DNA of 40,926 bases from Caldithrix sp. (GTDB lineage: Bacteria > Zhuqueibacterota > Zhuqueibacteria > Thermofontimicrobiales > Sulfurfontimicrobiaceae), in contig DYKB01000064.1 in the NCBI GenBank assembly GCA_020722815.1, forward strand, positions 1 through 40,926, in the 5' to 3' direction. This document shows, in pieces, positions 1 to 8,968 of the stretch. Positions within the stretch are counted from its first letter, which is position 1, and each line of letters opens with the position of its first letter. The notes beneath the pieces are model-generated. The model was not told where the DNA came from and searched no databases. It saw only the letters and a program-made list of their open reading frames with translations. Position numbers and translations under genes: made by a program.

Positions 1-303
1 CTGTCTGAGGGGTCGCCCAGTGCGAGAAAGACGCACGCTGGTAAATATAGGGAATCAACCCTATGGCGACAACGGGGAGATGGAGGCATTGGCCTCCGTC
101 TTACCCACTCAATACCGGCGGCATTTGTGGACAGACACTAAAAAGCATACTTTTGTCGTTCTTCACTCCACTTCGCTCAGAATGAACGAATTCTACCTTT
201 TGAGCATGGGCTCGTTAATAAATTCGAATGTTTAGTATTTGAAGATATTGGAAGTTCTAATCGCCAAAGGAATACAGGGAAGCTGACTGATTTTCTATCA
301 AAA
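1..303. repeat. Non-coding start of window with a dispersed-repeat fragment
   Basis: No supported gene. Positions about 155-190, read on the minus strand, contain a CATTCTGAGCGAAG-type sequence. This resembles a dispersed intergenic repeat common in metagenomic FCB and planctomycete genomes (recollection, not a search). Positions 1-120 contain short GC-rich inverted segments that I cannot assign. A 71-codon open frame at 20-235 has no family resemblance and no good ribosome-binding site, so it is not called. Confidence 0.4.
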
Positions 304-2307
304 TCATCTTTGAACGGAGGGATTTCTTTTAAATAGGTTTTTCATGTGCTGAAAAGCCTCATTCATTTTTGAAGAGTCGGCTGATTGATTAACCTCTGAA
401 TTCATATTAGAGAAAGAAGCGTTTTTGGTACTTTTTTTTTCTTCACCCATTGCATTTTTCTCTTTTGGATGACTCCCGGGATTTGTTAAGGACTGAATTA
501 ATTCGTCCATCTTATACATCAGCTCATTCGCTCGTTTGATCGCATCATCTTCATCCGCCATTAAATCGTTGAGAATATCAGGAACTTCCTCAATCAGTCG
601 GCAAAAAGGTTGCGAAGGATATTCTTTGCGTATTAACATGACGTCAATTAAATTTATAATTGTCCCGGCTAAACGGTCAATCATTTCAAAGCTAAATAGC
701 TGGGCGGTATTTTTCAACGAATTACAGGCGGCCTTGATATCACGCAATAGTTTACCATCAACTTTCCCGTCATCTAGAGATTCAATTGACTCGATGAGGA
801 TTTTTAAATCACCTTGCGCTTCTTCTTCAAAAATTTCACTAAAAATTTGTTTGTTTTTTCCATCAGTTCCCGGTAATTCGGGTGATTTTTGTTCATGAAT
901 TGGTTCCACCTCATCCCGAATATCAAAATCACTAGGTGCCTCATTCACGCTGGTAGAAGCTGGTGAAGAAACTTCCCGCGGTTTTTTAGGTGGCAATTCT
1001 GTATATTCTGGAGTTGTTGATGGAAAAGCGGTTGTGATGTCATTTAATTCCTTTTCTTCAACTTCCTCATAAAGTGATTCCGTTGGGAGTGACGCTGATG
1101 TAATATTATAAGAAGATTCAACCCTGCCGGCTAACTCCCTGAATTCATCTTCAATATTTCTAAGTGAAAAGGGTTCTGGGGCGGGCGTTGCCACCGGTGC
1201 CGGTTGAGGGAAGGCGGGATGGACTTTTTTTTCTTCAATTCGTTCCGTATCCATCAAGACCAAATTTTGAAGGTCAACTTTTTTATGTTTCAATCCTGTC
1301 ACAATAAGCAGGGCCCGAACAGTTTTATCCATGGAGTCTTCAAGTCGTGCCCCCCATATTATTTTGGCTGAATTGTCCAATTTTTCAGCGATGACTTTCA
1401 ACATTATTTTGGTATCTTTCAGGGACATGGTGGGACCACCACTGACATTGAGGAGAGCGCTCTGTCCCCCAGTTATATCCATATCTAAAAGAGGATTGTT
1501 AATTGCCTGTTCTACAGCTTCCAGGGCCCGGTTATCAGAGCTGCTCTCACCAATTCCCACCATCGCTGTGCCACCATTTTTCATAATAGTCCGAATATCG
1601 GCAAAATCCAGATTTACCAGGCCCTTTTCAGTAACTAATTCCGTAATCCCTTTAACAGCATTTACCAGGATCTCATCAGCCACTTTAAAGGCGGCCGTGA
1701 GGGGCAATTCAGGCGCTATTTCTAGCAGTTTATCATTTTGAACAATAATGACAGTATCCGAATTTCGCTGTAATAGTTCTAATCCATACTGTGCATTTTT
1801 CCAGCGCATGACCCCTTCTTCTGAAAACGGCAGCGTTACAACGGCGATTGTCAGGGCACCCATTGATTTTGCAATTTCCGCGACGACTGGTGCAGAACCA
1901 GTACCAGTTCCGCCGCCCAGACCGCACGTCACGAAGACCATATCGGCGCCCTTTAATGCTGTTTCAATTTCTTCGCGACTTTCCTGGGCGGAATTTTCAC
2001 CAATCTCCGGATTACTGCCCGCCCCCAGGCCATTGGTGATATTTTTACCAATTAAAATTTTTAAGTCAACTTTGGAATAAAGTAAATCCTGCGCATCGGT
2101 ATTAACCGCAATCGTCTGAACACCATTGATCCCGATTTCGCTCATACGGGTCAGGGTGTTATTTCCAGCGCCGCCCGCGCCCACAATTTTAATATTCGTT
2201 TTGTGAGACCCTAATACCGCCTGCAATTCTTCATCTTTCTCATTTCCGACGATACTTTTTTCTTTTCGCTGTGCCTGTTGAATGCCGTCATTAATAATTG
2301 ATTTCAC
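304..2307 (-). CDS. Archaeal-type FtsZ GTPase fused to a C-terminal HPt-like domain
   Basis: Predicted 667-aa tubulin-family GTPase. The FtsZ core spans about residues 38-345, with a nucleotide-binding GAGGAGNN motif (43-50), the tubulin signature GGGTGTGS (131-138) and the T7 loop VNLDFADI (231-238), whose acidic residues complete the GTPase site between subunits. Several signatures match archaeal FtsZ rather than bacterial FtsZ: TCGLGGGTGTGS, TIAVVTLPF and AKIIWGA. Bacterial proteins usually read TAGMGGGTGTGA, VVTKPF and IIFGA here. A Pro/Glu-rich linker (about 360-485) leads to a helical region (488-605) that aligns with HPt phosphotransfer domains, but AxHTLKGSA is replaced by ACNSLKNTA, so Asn529 sits where the phosphorylated His is expected. 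The usual FtsZ C-terminal peptide is absent and the tail is basic. It starts with GTG, preceded by AAGGAG. A role in division or in another polymer-forming process is inferred. Sure of FtsZ; HPt homology is moderately sure. Confidence 0.93.
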   Translation of the reverse strand: MKSIINDGIQQAQRKEKSIVGNEKDEELQAVLGSHKTNIKIVGAGGAGNNTLTRMSEIGINGVQTIAVNTDAQDLLYSKVDLKILIGKNITNGLGAGSNPEIGENSAQESREEIETALKGADMVFVTCGLGGGTGTGSAPVVAEIAKSMGALTIAVVTLPFSEEGVMRWKNAQYGLELLQRNSDTVIIVQNDKLLEIAPELPLTAAFKVADEILVNAVKGITELVTEKGLVNLDFADIRTIMKNGGTAMVGIGESSSDNRALEAVEQAINNPLLDMDITGGQSALLNVSGGPTMSLKDTKIMLKVIAEKLDNSAKIIWGARLEDSMDKTVRALLIVTGLKHKKVDLQNLVLMDTERIEEKKVHPAFPQPAPVATPAPEPFSLRNIEDEFRELAGRVESSYNITSASLPTESLYEEVEEKELNDITTAFPSTTPEYTELPPKKPREVSSPASTSVNEAPSDFDIRDEVEPIHEQKSPELPGTDGKNKQIFSEIFEEEAQGDLKILIESIESLDDGKVDGKLLRDIKAACNSLKNTAQLFSFEMIDRLAGTIINLIDVMLIRKEYPSQPFCRLIEEVPDILNDLMADEDDAIKRANELMYKMDELIQSLTNPGSHPKEKNAMGEEKKSTKNASFSNMNSEVNQSADSSKMNEAFQHMKNLFKRNPSVQR

Positions 2308-2531
2308 AAAACTTCTCCTTCATCAATTTTTTAAAGCTGTTTCGATTCCTGATTGTTCTAAATCCCGTGAAGGATTTGAGAATTAATCGATTATTCACGG
2401 ATTTAAGGTTTGAATCTCATAACCGTAAAAAATAAACCATCTTATATAAATGGGAATTTTGAATCAGTGAATGATTGAATGTTATTTCGACCAAGTTATA
2501 AAATAAGCGAATATTCCGATATAAAAAACGC

Positions 2532-3260
2532 TCAGTTCTGGGCAAAGGTCGTATGAGGATCCCCCAGATTCCGATAGTGTTCGTACAATTTTAAAATCGC
2601 GGGAATATACTGTCGGGTTTCATCCCACAAAATCGAATAATCTTTATTATTGGCAATCCAGAGTTCTGCCCGACGCGCTCCCCCGTTATACGCCGCCAAA
2701 CCACCATCTGTATCATAATGTTCAATTAATTTACTCAAATAACGACACCCTAGCCGAATGTTATTGACTGGATTATACAACACTTCACTGGCAGACGTCC
2801 AGGTGATGCCTTCTGCCTCGGCCAGAAGAATGCCAGTAGTTGGCATAATTTGCATCAATCCCATTGCCCCGGCGGATGAGGTGATTTCAGGATGCCACGT
2901 TTTGGCACTTTCATGCGTAATGGTTGCACAGATTAAATCCACATCCAAATTGGGATATTTGATACTCATTTCATAAACTTCTTTGGCAATTTCATACTTC
3001 AGTTTTTCATCCATCCCTGGATTAAATTTGTTGATAATGACGATAACTTTTTGCAGATGATACCAGCGAATACCATCCAGATTTAAAGTGGCTCGTAAAT
3101 CGTGAACCGAATTAACCAATCTCTCAAGTTTAACTGAAGATTCCTCGATTGTATAAACTTTAAAGGAAAAATTAGCCACGGCCAAACCAGCGATGAATAG
3201 CGCTAAAAAATACACCTTAATTCGGTGATATTGATTTTTATGACGTCCTGTATTTTGCAT
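2532..3260 (-). CDS. Membrane-anchored SLT-type lytic transglycosylase
   Basis: This 242-aa protein has one N-terminal membrane segment (about 15-33) and a periplasmic lytic transglycosylase domain (about 90-230). The fold's hallmarks are present: ITHES with predicted catalytic Glu117, GAMGLMQIMP (131-140), the NP..NI..G.RYL segment (163-175) and AAYNGG (189-194). Such enzymes cleave the MurNAc-GlcNAc bond of peptidoglycan and leave 1,6-anhydro ends. The ATG start has GGAG eight bases upstream. It lies 224 bp upstream of the ftsZ-like gene on the same strand, consistent with shared envelope biology, but the gap is too long to claim an operon. It is shorter than Slt70 and closer to MltC/EmtA-sized enzymes; the exact subfamily is not resolved. 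Confidence 0.92.
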   Translation of the reverse strand: MQNTGRHKNQYHRIKVYFLALFIAGLAVANFSFKVYTIEESSVKLERLVNSVHDLRATLNLDGIRWYHLQKVIVIINKFNPGMDEKLKYEIAKEVYEMSIKYPNLDVDLICATITHESAKTWHPEITSSAGAMGLMQIMPTTGILLAEAEGITWTSASEVLYNPVNNIRLGCRYLSKLIEHYDTDGGLAAYNGGARRAELWIANNKDYSILWDETRQYIPAILKLYEHYRNLGDPHTTFAQN

Positions 3261-3656
3261 TTGAAACTCCAGTTAAATTTCCCAAATTAAATAACACATA
3301 ATCCATTTTGAAACGCTCCCCCAGCCAATAGCCACTAATTGGAGCAATTACTATACCAAATCATACCCAATTCTTTCGATTAAGTAACTATCATATAAAA
3401 TCAATTAAGTTCTTTAAAATTAAAGAGTTGATTTGCCTTAATCTGTGGGTTAAAGATCGCGACTAATCCATTAATGCGAATTTCTGAACATTTATTTATC
3501 AAAGTGAGCCAAATTTGACAGGTGATTGAAAAGGAATGCATTTAAAATAGACAGAAGAAGATTTAATAATGACGAGTACTTCGGTACCAGAAATGCTTCC
3601 ACCGGATTAAATTAAGTCGATAAACTTGAGGACGACAGCAGAAAAAATATACATCA
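3261..3656. other. Intergenic, AT-rich, no gene seen
   Basis: About 400 bp between the lytic transglycosylase start and the response-regulator stop. Base composition is AT-rich and no open frame has family resemblance. It should carry the transglycosylase promoter on the minus strand, but I cannot point to a convincing -10/-35 or sigma-54 -24/-12 pair. Confidence 0.4.
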
Positions 3657-4322
3657 TCAAACATTCAGCAGGGCATGCCAGTCACGTTCTATCGTTCTTT
3701 CGGAAGTCTGGTCTCCCCGAATGGCTTTAAAACTGCCTTTTTTCCAGGTGAGCATATAGGACAGGGCCATTTCGCCTTCCAAATCCGAACACTTGGCATG
3801 GACAATAGCGCCATTTTGAAAGTAAACAACTCCCATATCTTTTCCATTAGAGATGGTAAGCGCGGCGGTATTTTGACTCAAACAATACATCTGAATTACA
3901 TCCTCAAGTCGGATATTAACCAAATGTCCCTGAAATGAATCATCCGGTTCGGTGATCGTTTCAAAAATAAGTTTCTTTAAATTATTCATTTCAAATGGTT
4001 TCTCAATATACCCCACCGAACCCCGCATATCAGCCTTGTGTTGCATTTCCGGAGAACCATAAGCTGTCATAATAATGACTTTTGTTTGGGGAAATTTTTT
4101 ACGAATTTCCAGTAAAAGTTCCAGTCCATTAATTCCGGGCATACGAATATCTGAAATCACTAAATCAAAAGATGATTTATTTAAAAAATCCAGGGCTTCA
4201 GTGCCGGAATGGGCACAGGTTACCCGGAACAGGGATTTTTCTTTATTTAAACTGCGAGATATCCCCCAGGTAATGTCTTCTTCATCATCAACAATCAGTA
4301 TCTTTTTCGGAGTTAAAACCAT
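3657..4322 (-). CDS. Response regulator with C-terminal DUF4388 (PATAN) domain
   Basis: The 221-aa protein has an N-terminal receiver domain (about 6-122) with acidic pocket VDDEED (11-16), predicted phosphorylated Asp58 in ISDIRMPG, conserved Thr86 in MTAYG and Lys108 in EKPF. Residues about 129-205 match the DUF4388/PATAN domain (FQGHLVNIRLEDVIQM, then VYFQNGAIVHA). That domain is found at the end of many response regulators in Myxococcota, Cyanobacteria and FCB bacteria and is thought to mediate protein contacts in motility and polarity pathways. There is no DNA-binding domain, so the output is probably protein-protein. The ATG start has GAGG upstream. No kinase is adjacent in an operon; the nearest kinase/regulator pair starts at 6324. 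Confidence 0.9.
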   Translation of the reverse strand: MVLTPKKILIVDDEEDITWGISRSLNKEKSLFRVTCAHSGTEALDFLNKSSFDLVISDIRMPGINGLELLLEIRKKFPQTKVIIMTAYGSPEMQHKADMRGSVGYIEKPFEMNNLKKLIFETITEPDDSFQGHLVNIRLEDVIQMYCLSQNTAALTISNGKDMGVVYFQNGAIVHAKCSDLEGEMALSYMLTWKKGSFKAIRGDQTSERTIERDWHALLNV

Positions 4323-4920
4323 TCGTCAACCTCTATCGTTCAGTTTCTAACCAGTAACGCTGACGTTTTACGCAAATATTATGCCATTGACCTGTAAAGG
4401 GATTGAATCATTCTGATCAAAATCTGTACACAAAAAATACAATCTATCTAATTGAAAATTAAGAAATTAGACAATTACACATTAGTTATTGACAGTATCG
4501 CACTGGAAATACAGTTCGGTAACTAAAACTGATGGAACAAGCGATTAATTTTAAGAAGGGTTTGATCGGATTCCGTACAAACTCTGAAAAATAAATTAAC
4601 TAATTGTTAATTATGCGATTACAGCCCAAAATCCGTAAAGGTTCACAGGTTCAAAGTCAAAAAGCCACTTCTACTTAAATAAGTGCGCCTGAGTTCAGCA
4701 TTATTGGCAGCCGACTGATAAAAAGATGAAATGCGACAATAACTGGAAAGCGTGAACCAGGAACCTGTGAACGGCTACAAAAACTTCGTTTTTAAACAAA
4801 ATTACGGATGCAATTTGGAGAGAACCTGTCTCGTTAATAAGTTCAGGGTTCGGGGTTCCTGTTACCTGCAGAACCCGGAACCGGGAACCTTGAACGGGAA
4901 TTGGTTGCGGTTACAAGGGA
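4323..4920. repeat. Intergenic with GAACC-rich interspersed repeat
   Basis: No gene. From about 4638 to 4915 the sequence is built of GTTCACAGG / TGAACCAGGAACCT / GGAACCTTGAAC words in both orientations. They end in GGCTACAA (about 4782) and GGTTACAA (about 4917). An inverted repeat pairs about 4843-4858 with 4868-4884. The same word set recurs at 13708-13945, and the outer CCGTTCACAGG word recurs at 25724 and 32243. It looks like a non-autonomous interspersed element abutting the 3' end of the sigma-54 activator gene. Confidence 0.6.
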
Positions 4921-6324
4921 TTATGAAATGCCATAAGCCTTTAATTTTTCCCGGAGTGTTGAGCGGGAAATATTTAAAATTCGGGCAGCTTTTGACTTAT
5001 TTCCATCGTGTTTGTTCAAGACATCGATGATATGTTTTTTCTCCATATCTTCCAGTGATTGGTTAGCGCTATCAGTATCCACCGTTGTAACCGGCGTAGG
5101 CTGACTAATAGCGGAAGAGGCAAAGGCGATGGATTTTCCTTTACCGGGTTTAAGCTCAAGGGGGAGTTGATCCGGTGTAATGATAGTGCCACTACAAAGA
5201 ATTGCAGCCCGTTCCATCACATTCTTCAACTCTCGAACATTACCCGGCCAGGAATATTGAGAAAGCAGTTTTTCGGCTTCCGGAGAAATTTTTTGAATAC
5301 TTTTATTAAATTCTTTATTATTCGCTTCAAGGAATAATTTTGCGAGGGGTAAAATATCAGATTCACGATTTCGTAGCGGGGGAAGGTCAATAACCATAAC
5401 TTTGAGGCGATAGAGTAAATCTTCACGAAATTCACCCAGGCGAACCATTTCCTCCAGGTCCCGATTCGTAGCAGCAATGATTCGGATATCAACATTGATG
5501 TCCTGGGTGCCACCAATCCGCCGAAAACTCTGTGTTTCCAGGACCCGTAAAATTTTCGGCTGAAGTGCCATTTTCATACTGGATATTTCATCCAGAAATA
5601 TTGTCCCGGAATTCGCCAGTTCAAAAATGCCTTTTTTCGTTATTTTGGCGTCGGTAAAAGCACCTTTTTCATGACCGAACAGCTCGCTTTCCAGCAATTG
5701 CTCCGGGATAGCACTGCAATTTATTTTGATGAGGGGTTTATCGCGTCGGTTACTGGCATTGTGGATAGCATCGGCTACGAGCTCTTTTCCAGTGCCACTT
5801 TCACCCTGAATCAGCACGGAAGTTCGGGGAGTAGTTGCCACAAGGTTAATAATTTTCTGAACCTCACGAATCTCCGGACTGTTTCCAAAAAGCATATTGG
5901 CCGGAAATTTTTCTTTCTGCTGCTGTTTCAGAATATCGACTTCCTGCTTAAGTCGAAGATTTTCCAATGCTTTTCGAATTTTTTGACGGATGGCATCATT
6001 ATCAAAAGGTTTGGGAAAATAGTCATACGCCCCGGCGCGAATCGCTTTAACAGCTTCCGGAACGTCAAAAAAAGCAGTTACCATGATGACAATTGGCTGC
6101 GGGTCAATCTCTTTTAACCGTTCAAGTACTTCAAAACCGTCCATTTGGGGTAGACGAATATCAAGCAGTACCAAATCAATTAATTGACTATTAATGACTT
6201 GCAGCGCTTTTTCCCCGGTTTCAACGGTTCGGACATTATGGCCATCTTTTTCCAGTGCCCGCTTCATGCCAAATGATAGTGTACTGTCATCTTCCACAAT
6301 CAAAATGTTTGCATTTCGATCCAT
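4921..6324 (-). CDS. NtrC-family sigma-54-dependent response regulator
   Basis: The 467-aa protein has the three domains of an NtrC-type activator. The receiver (about 5-122) has phosphorylatable Asp55 in VLLDIRLP and Lys105 in PKPF. The AAA+ central domain (about 145-385) has Walker A GESGTGK (174-180), loop GAFTDA (221-226), Walker B IFLDE (242-246) and SWPGNVREL (358-366). A Fis-type helix-turn-helix occupies about 430-464. It would use ATP to remodel sigma-54 RNA polymerase at distant promoters. The L1 loop reads GAFTDA instead of the commoner GAFTGA, a variant seen in other family members. It starts 7 bp after its likely partner kinase, with GAGGAG at the kinase's 3' end acting as its ribosome-binding site. 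Targets are unknown. Confidence 0.95.
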   Translation of the reverse strand: MDRNANILIVEDDSTLSFGMKRALEKDGHNVRTVETGEKALQVINSQLIDLVLLDIRLPQMDGFEVLERLKEIDPQPIVIMVTAFFDVPEAVKAIRAGAYDYFPKPFDNDAIRQKIRKALENLRLKQEVDILKQQQKEKFPANMLFGNSPEIREVQKIINLVATTPRTSVLIQGESGTGKELVADAIHNASNRRDKPLIKINCSAIPEQLLESELFGHEKGAFTDAKITKKGIFELANSGTIFLDEISSMKMALQPKILRVLETQSFRRIGGTQDINVDIRIIAATNRDLEEMVRLGEFREDLLYRLKVMVIDLPPLRNRESDILPLAKLFLEANNKEFNKSIQKISPEAEKLLSQYSWPGNVRELKNVMERAAILCSGTIITPDQLPLELKPGKGKSIAFASSAISQPTPVTTVDTDSANQSLEDMEKKHIIDVLNKHDGNKSKAARILNISRSTLREKLKAYGIS

Positions 6325-6331
6325 AAAATGG

Positions 6332-8359
6332 TTACTCCTCTGTCGGTAATAATATAGTGAATGTTGTTCCTTTTCCTAATTCGCTTTTAACTCGAATCTC
6401 CCCTTCATTTTCCTCAATAATTCGCTGGACGATTGATAATCCCAGTCCAGTCCCTTGTGGTTTGGTGGTGAAGAAGGGGTTAAAAATGGCTTCGAGATTT
6501 TCTTCTTTAATACCTTCGCCGGTGTCCGACACATTAACTTCAACATAAGTTGAATTGGTTTTCGTTTTTGGTGAGCGCTTCCGGCGACGATCAATTGCAT
6601 AAAGGGTGGCAGTTTTGGCATTGGCCGCAATTTCCAGTTTTCCCCCCCGGGCCATGGCATCCAGAGAGTTTAAAATCAAATTAAAAAATACCTGTTGAAT
6701 TTGTTGAGAATCCACAACTACCAGCGGTAAATCATTGGCATAACGTTCAATAAATTCAATATTTGATGCCATCAACCGGTTGTGAAGTAAAGTATGGACT
6801 TCTTTCACAATTTCCTGCAAACGATGGAATTTTCGCTCTGGAGTTTGCGGCCGTGCATAGGTGAAAAATGTTCTCAGTAGTTCATCCAATCGATTGACCT
6901 GACGGATGATACGCGATGTATATTCCAATCGGGGATCATTTCGTGGTAATTCTTCCTCCAGATTTTGCGCCATGGTTTTAATACCCGCTAACGGATTTCT
7001 AATTTCATGTGCAATTCCAGAGGCCAGAACACCCAGTGAGGCCACGCGATCCATGCGAATAACCTGTGCCTGCATCTGCTTAATTTCGGAAATATCCCGA
7101 AACGAGATGATGGTTCCAAATCTCCGGCTATTATTGTCCTGCAAGGGGGCAATCGTATAGCCAATGTAGACACTTTTGCCATTTTTAACCGTGATTGCCA
7201 TTTCACGGTTAAAAGGTGAATATTCACCACCAAAATCCGGTAACAACAGCCGGCACTCTTCCATGGGCAGCACATCATACAGGTACTTCCCCATCACTTC
7301 GACTGCCTGATAACTCATGATGTCTTCAGCGCCACTGTTGAAAGAAGTGATACGATTATCTAAGTCTAATGTAATCAAGCCGGAAGCGATACTTTGTATA
7401 ATACTTTCATTGAAATTCTTTAGTTCCATGATTTTCTGTTCTAAATTTTTGCGTTGGGTGATATCCCGCGCAATCCCCACCGAACCAATCACCTCATCCT
7501 TTTCAAAAATTGGATTGATATTGGTCGAGAGATGTAGAATCGTCCCATCCTGGCAGATAATACGCATTTCAAAAATCCGGGCTTTCCCATGGAGATTGAT
7601 ACCAAACTGCTCTTCCGCCAAGGGGCGATCTTCTTCATATACCAATTCAAAGAAACTCCGACCAATCCAGTCTTCACGGGCGTAGCCGGTAAGTGTGAGC
7701 AAGCGGCGATTAATGAAAATAAAATCGCCTTTTAAACTGAGCGTAAAAATCAGATCATTCGCATTTTCAATTAAATCCTGATATTTATATTCGGTGCGGC
7801 GAATTCGTTGTTCCAACTCGCGATTTTTCTGACGTACCTGATGCAAAATAAATACATTATCAATCACATTAATAAGTTCCCGCGGACCAAACGGTTTCAC
7901 CAGGAAAGCACTCAGTCCCATTTCGAAAAGGTGATTTCGGTCAACATCATATTCGGCTTTGGCCGTTAACATGATTACCGGCGTTTCAGAGCAGGTACTA
8001 TACAGCGGAGAACGAACCAGTTCATGAAAAACATCCGCACCGGTCATATCGGGCATTTTATAATCCAGTAAAATAAGATCCGGCCGATGTTTGAGAATCA
8101 TCGCCAGTCCATCTTTGCCATTGGCAGCTTCTAAAAAATTATAGCTAGCCGCGCCAATGATCTTTTGGCCAATTTCCCGCATATCCTTATCGTCATCAAT
8201 GAGCAGGACTGTTTTTCGATTTTGATCCCCCCCATGCGATGTAACTTCCTGAGTTACAACTGCTCGTGAGAGAGTATTTCTGGCTGGGGAATCATTCAGC
8301 GTATTTAACTGAGAATCCTGAATCGTTGAGCCATCGTTGTTGTGCATAGTCTTTCCCAT
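6332..8359 (-). CDS. Cytoplasmic REC-PAS-PAS histidine kinase
   Basis: The 675-aa hybrid kinase has no membrane segment. After a disordered N-terminus (1-45) it carries a receiver (about 49-172; Asp99 in LLDYKMPD, Lys155 in VKPF), a PAS domain (about 190-305), a second PAS (about 315-425), a HisKA helix pair with phosphorylated His451 in GIAHEIRNPL, and an ATPase domain (about 550-673; N-box NLILNS, DTGEG 612-616, GTGLGLS 636-642). It is followed within 7 bp by the NtrC-type regulator, the expected phosphorylation target. An N-terminal receiver ahead of two PAS domains suggests input from another kinase as well as from small ligands or redox state. ATG at 8359 has no close ribosome-binding site; ATG at 8347, after GGGAAAG, may be the true start. 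Confidence 0.94.
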   Translation of the reverse strand: MGKTMHNNDGSTIQDSQLNTLNDSPARNTLSRAVVTQEVTSHGGDQNRKTVLLIDDDKDMREIGQKIIGAASYNFLEAANGKDGLAMILKHRPDLILLDYKMPDMTGADVFHELVRSPLYSTCSETPVIMLTAKAEYDVDRNHLFEMGLSAFLVKPFGPRELINVIDNVFILHQVRQKNRELEQRIRRTEYKYQDLIENANDLIFTLSLKGDFIFINRRLLTLTGYAREDWIGRSFFELVYEEDRPLAEEQFGINLHGKARIFEMRIICQDGTILHLSTNINPIFEKDEVIGSVGIARDITQRKNLEQKIMELKNFNESIIQSIASGLITLDLDNRITSFNSGAEDIMSYQAVEVMGKYLYDVLPMEECRLLLPDFGGEYSPFNREMAITVKNGKSVYIGYTIAPLQDNNSRRFGTIISFRDISEIKQMQAQVIRMDRVASLGVLASGIAHEIRNPLAGIKTMAQNLEEELPRNDPRLEYTSRIIRQVNRLDELLRTFFTYARPQTPERKFHRLQEIVKEVHTLLHNRLMASNIEFIERYANDLPLVVVDSQQIQQVFFNLILNSLDAMARGGKLEIAANAKTATLYAIDRRRKRSPKTKTNSTYVEVNVSDTGEGIKEENLEAIFNPFFTTKPQGTGLGLSIVQRIIEENEGEIRVKSELGKGTTFTILLPTEE

Positions 8360-8968
8360 CCGCTATTAGTTATCACTCCTGAAAAATAAACCTTTCTTCC
8401 AGATCAGGCAAAAATATACTAAAGCCAAAGTGATTTTGGGTTTTAATAAATAAAAAAGTAATCCATGAACCCACCCCCGGCCCCTTCCTGGAGGGGATTT
8501 AGGGGTGGGTCAGATTTGTACGAATCCGAAAACCAATTCACTAAGAGTATAATTTGATTTTTTTCAATCATTCCCCTTAATAGACGACAATTTAATTTTT
8601 AAAATTTTCGATTGCGAACTCGATTTATTAAATCCAGGTCAATTTCAAGAATATTAATTATTTGAATCAAAAATATTATTCAATTATCAATCAGCGTGAA
8701 TCATAACTTTTATCAGTATCTTCACCAGGTTTACGAATATTTGAATCGCCATTCAAACCGCTTAAATGAATGGATTCAATAAAATTATTAAATTCTTCCT
8801 GTTGAAAAGTAGGATTTCCATATCTATGATTAAAGGAAGGTTAAGTCAGGACATTTGACTATCCATGTCAATGTCCGTTATGGCAAGATAAAATCGATTA
8901 TTTCTTTCTTACCCATCTTGAAACAAAAAAGTCAGGTAATTTATCATTAAAATTTGATCAATCGTTTT
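8360..8968. repeat. Intergenic with GC-rich palindromic repeat at 8464-8513
   Basis: No gene in about 600 bp. Positions 8464-8513 hold a palindrome whose arms read CCCACCCCCGGCCCC and GGGGATTTAGGGGTGGG. It is related to the larger palindrome at 36149-36244. The rest is AT-rich and unassigned, and should include the promoter of the REC-PAS kinase operon. Confidence 0.5.

Noticed and set aside
20..235. 71-codon open frame at the window start
   Set aside because: No family resemblance and no ribosome-binding site; it overlaps a dispersed-repeat fragment.
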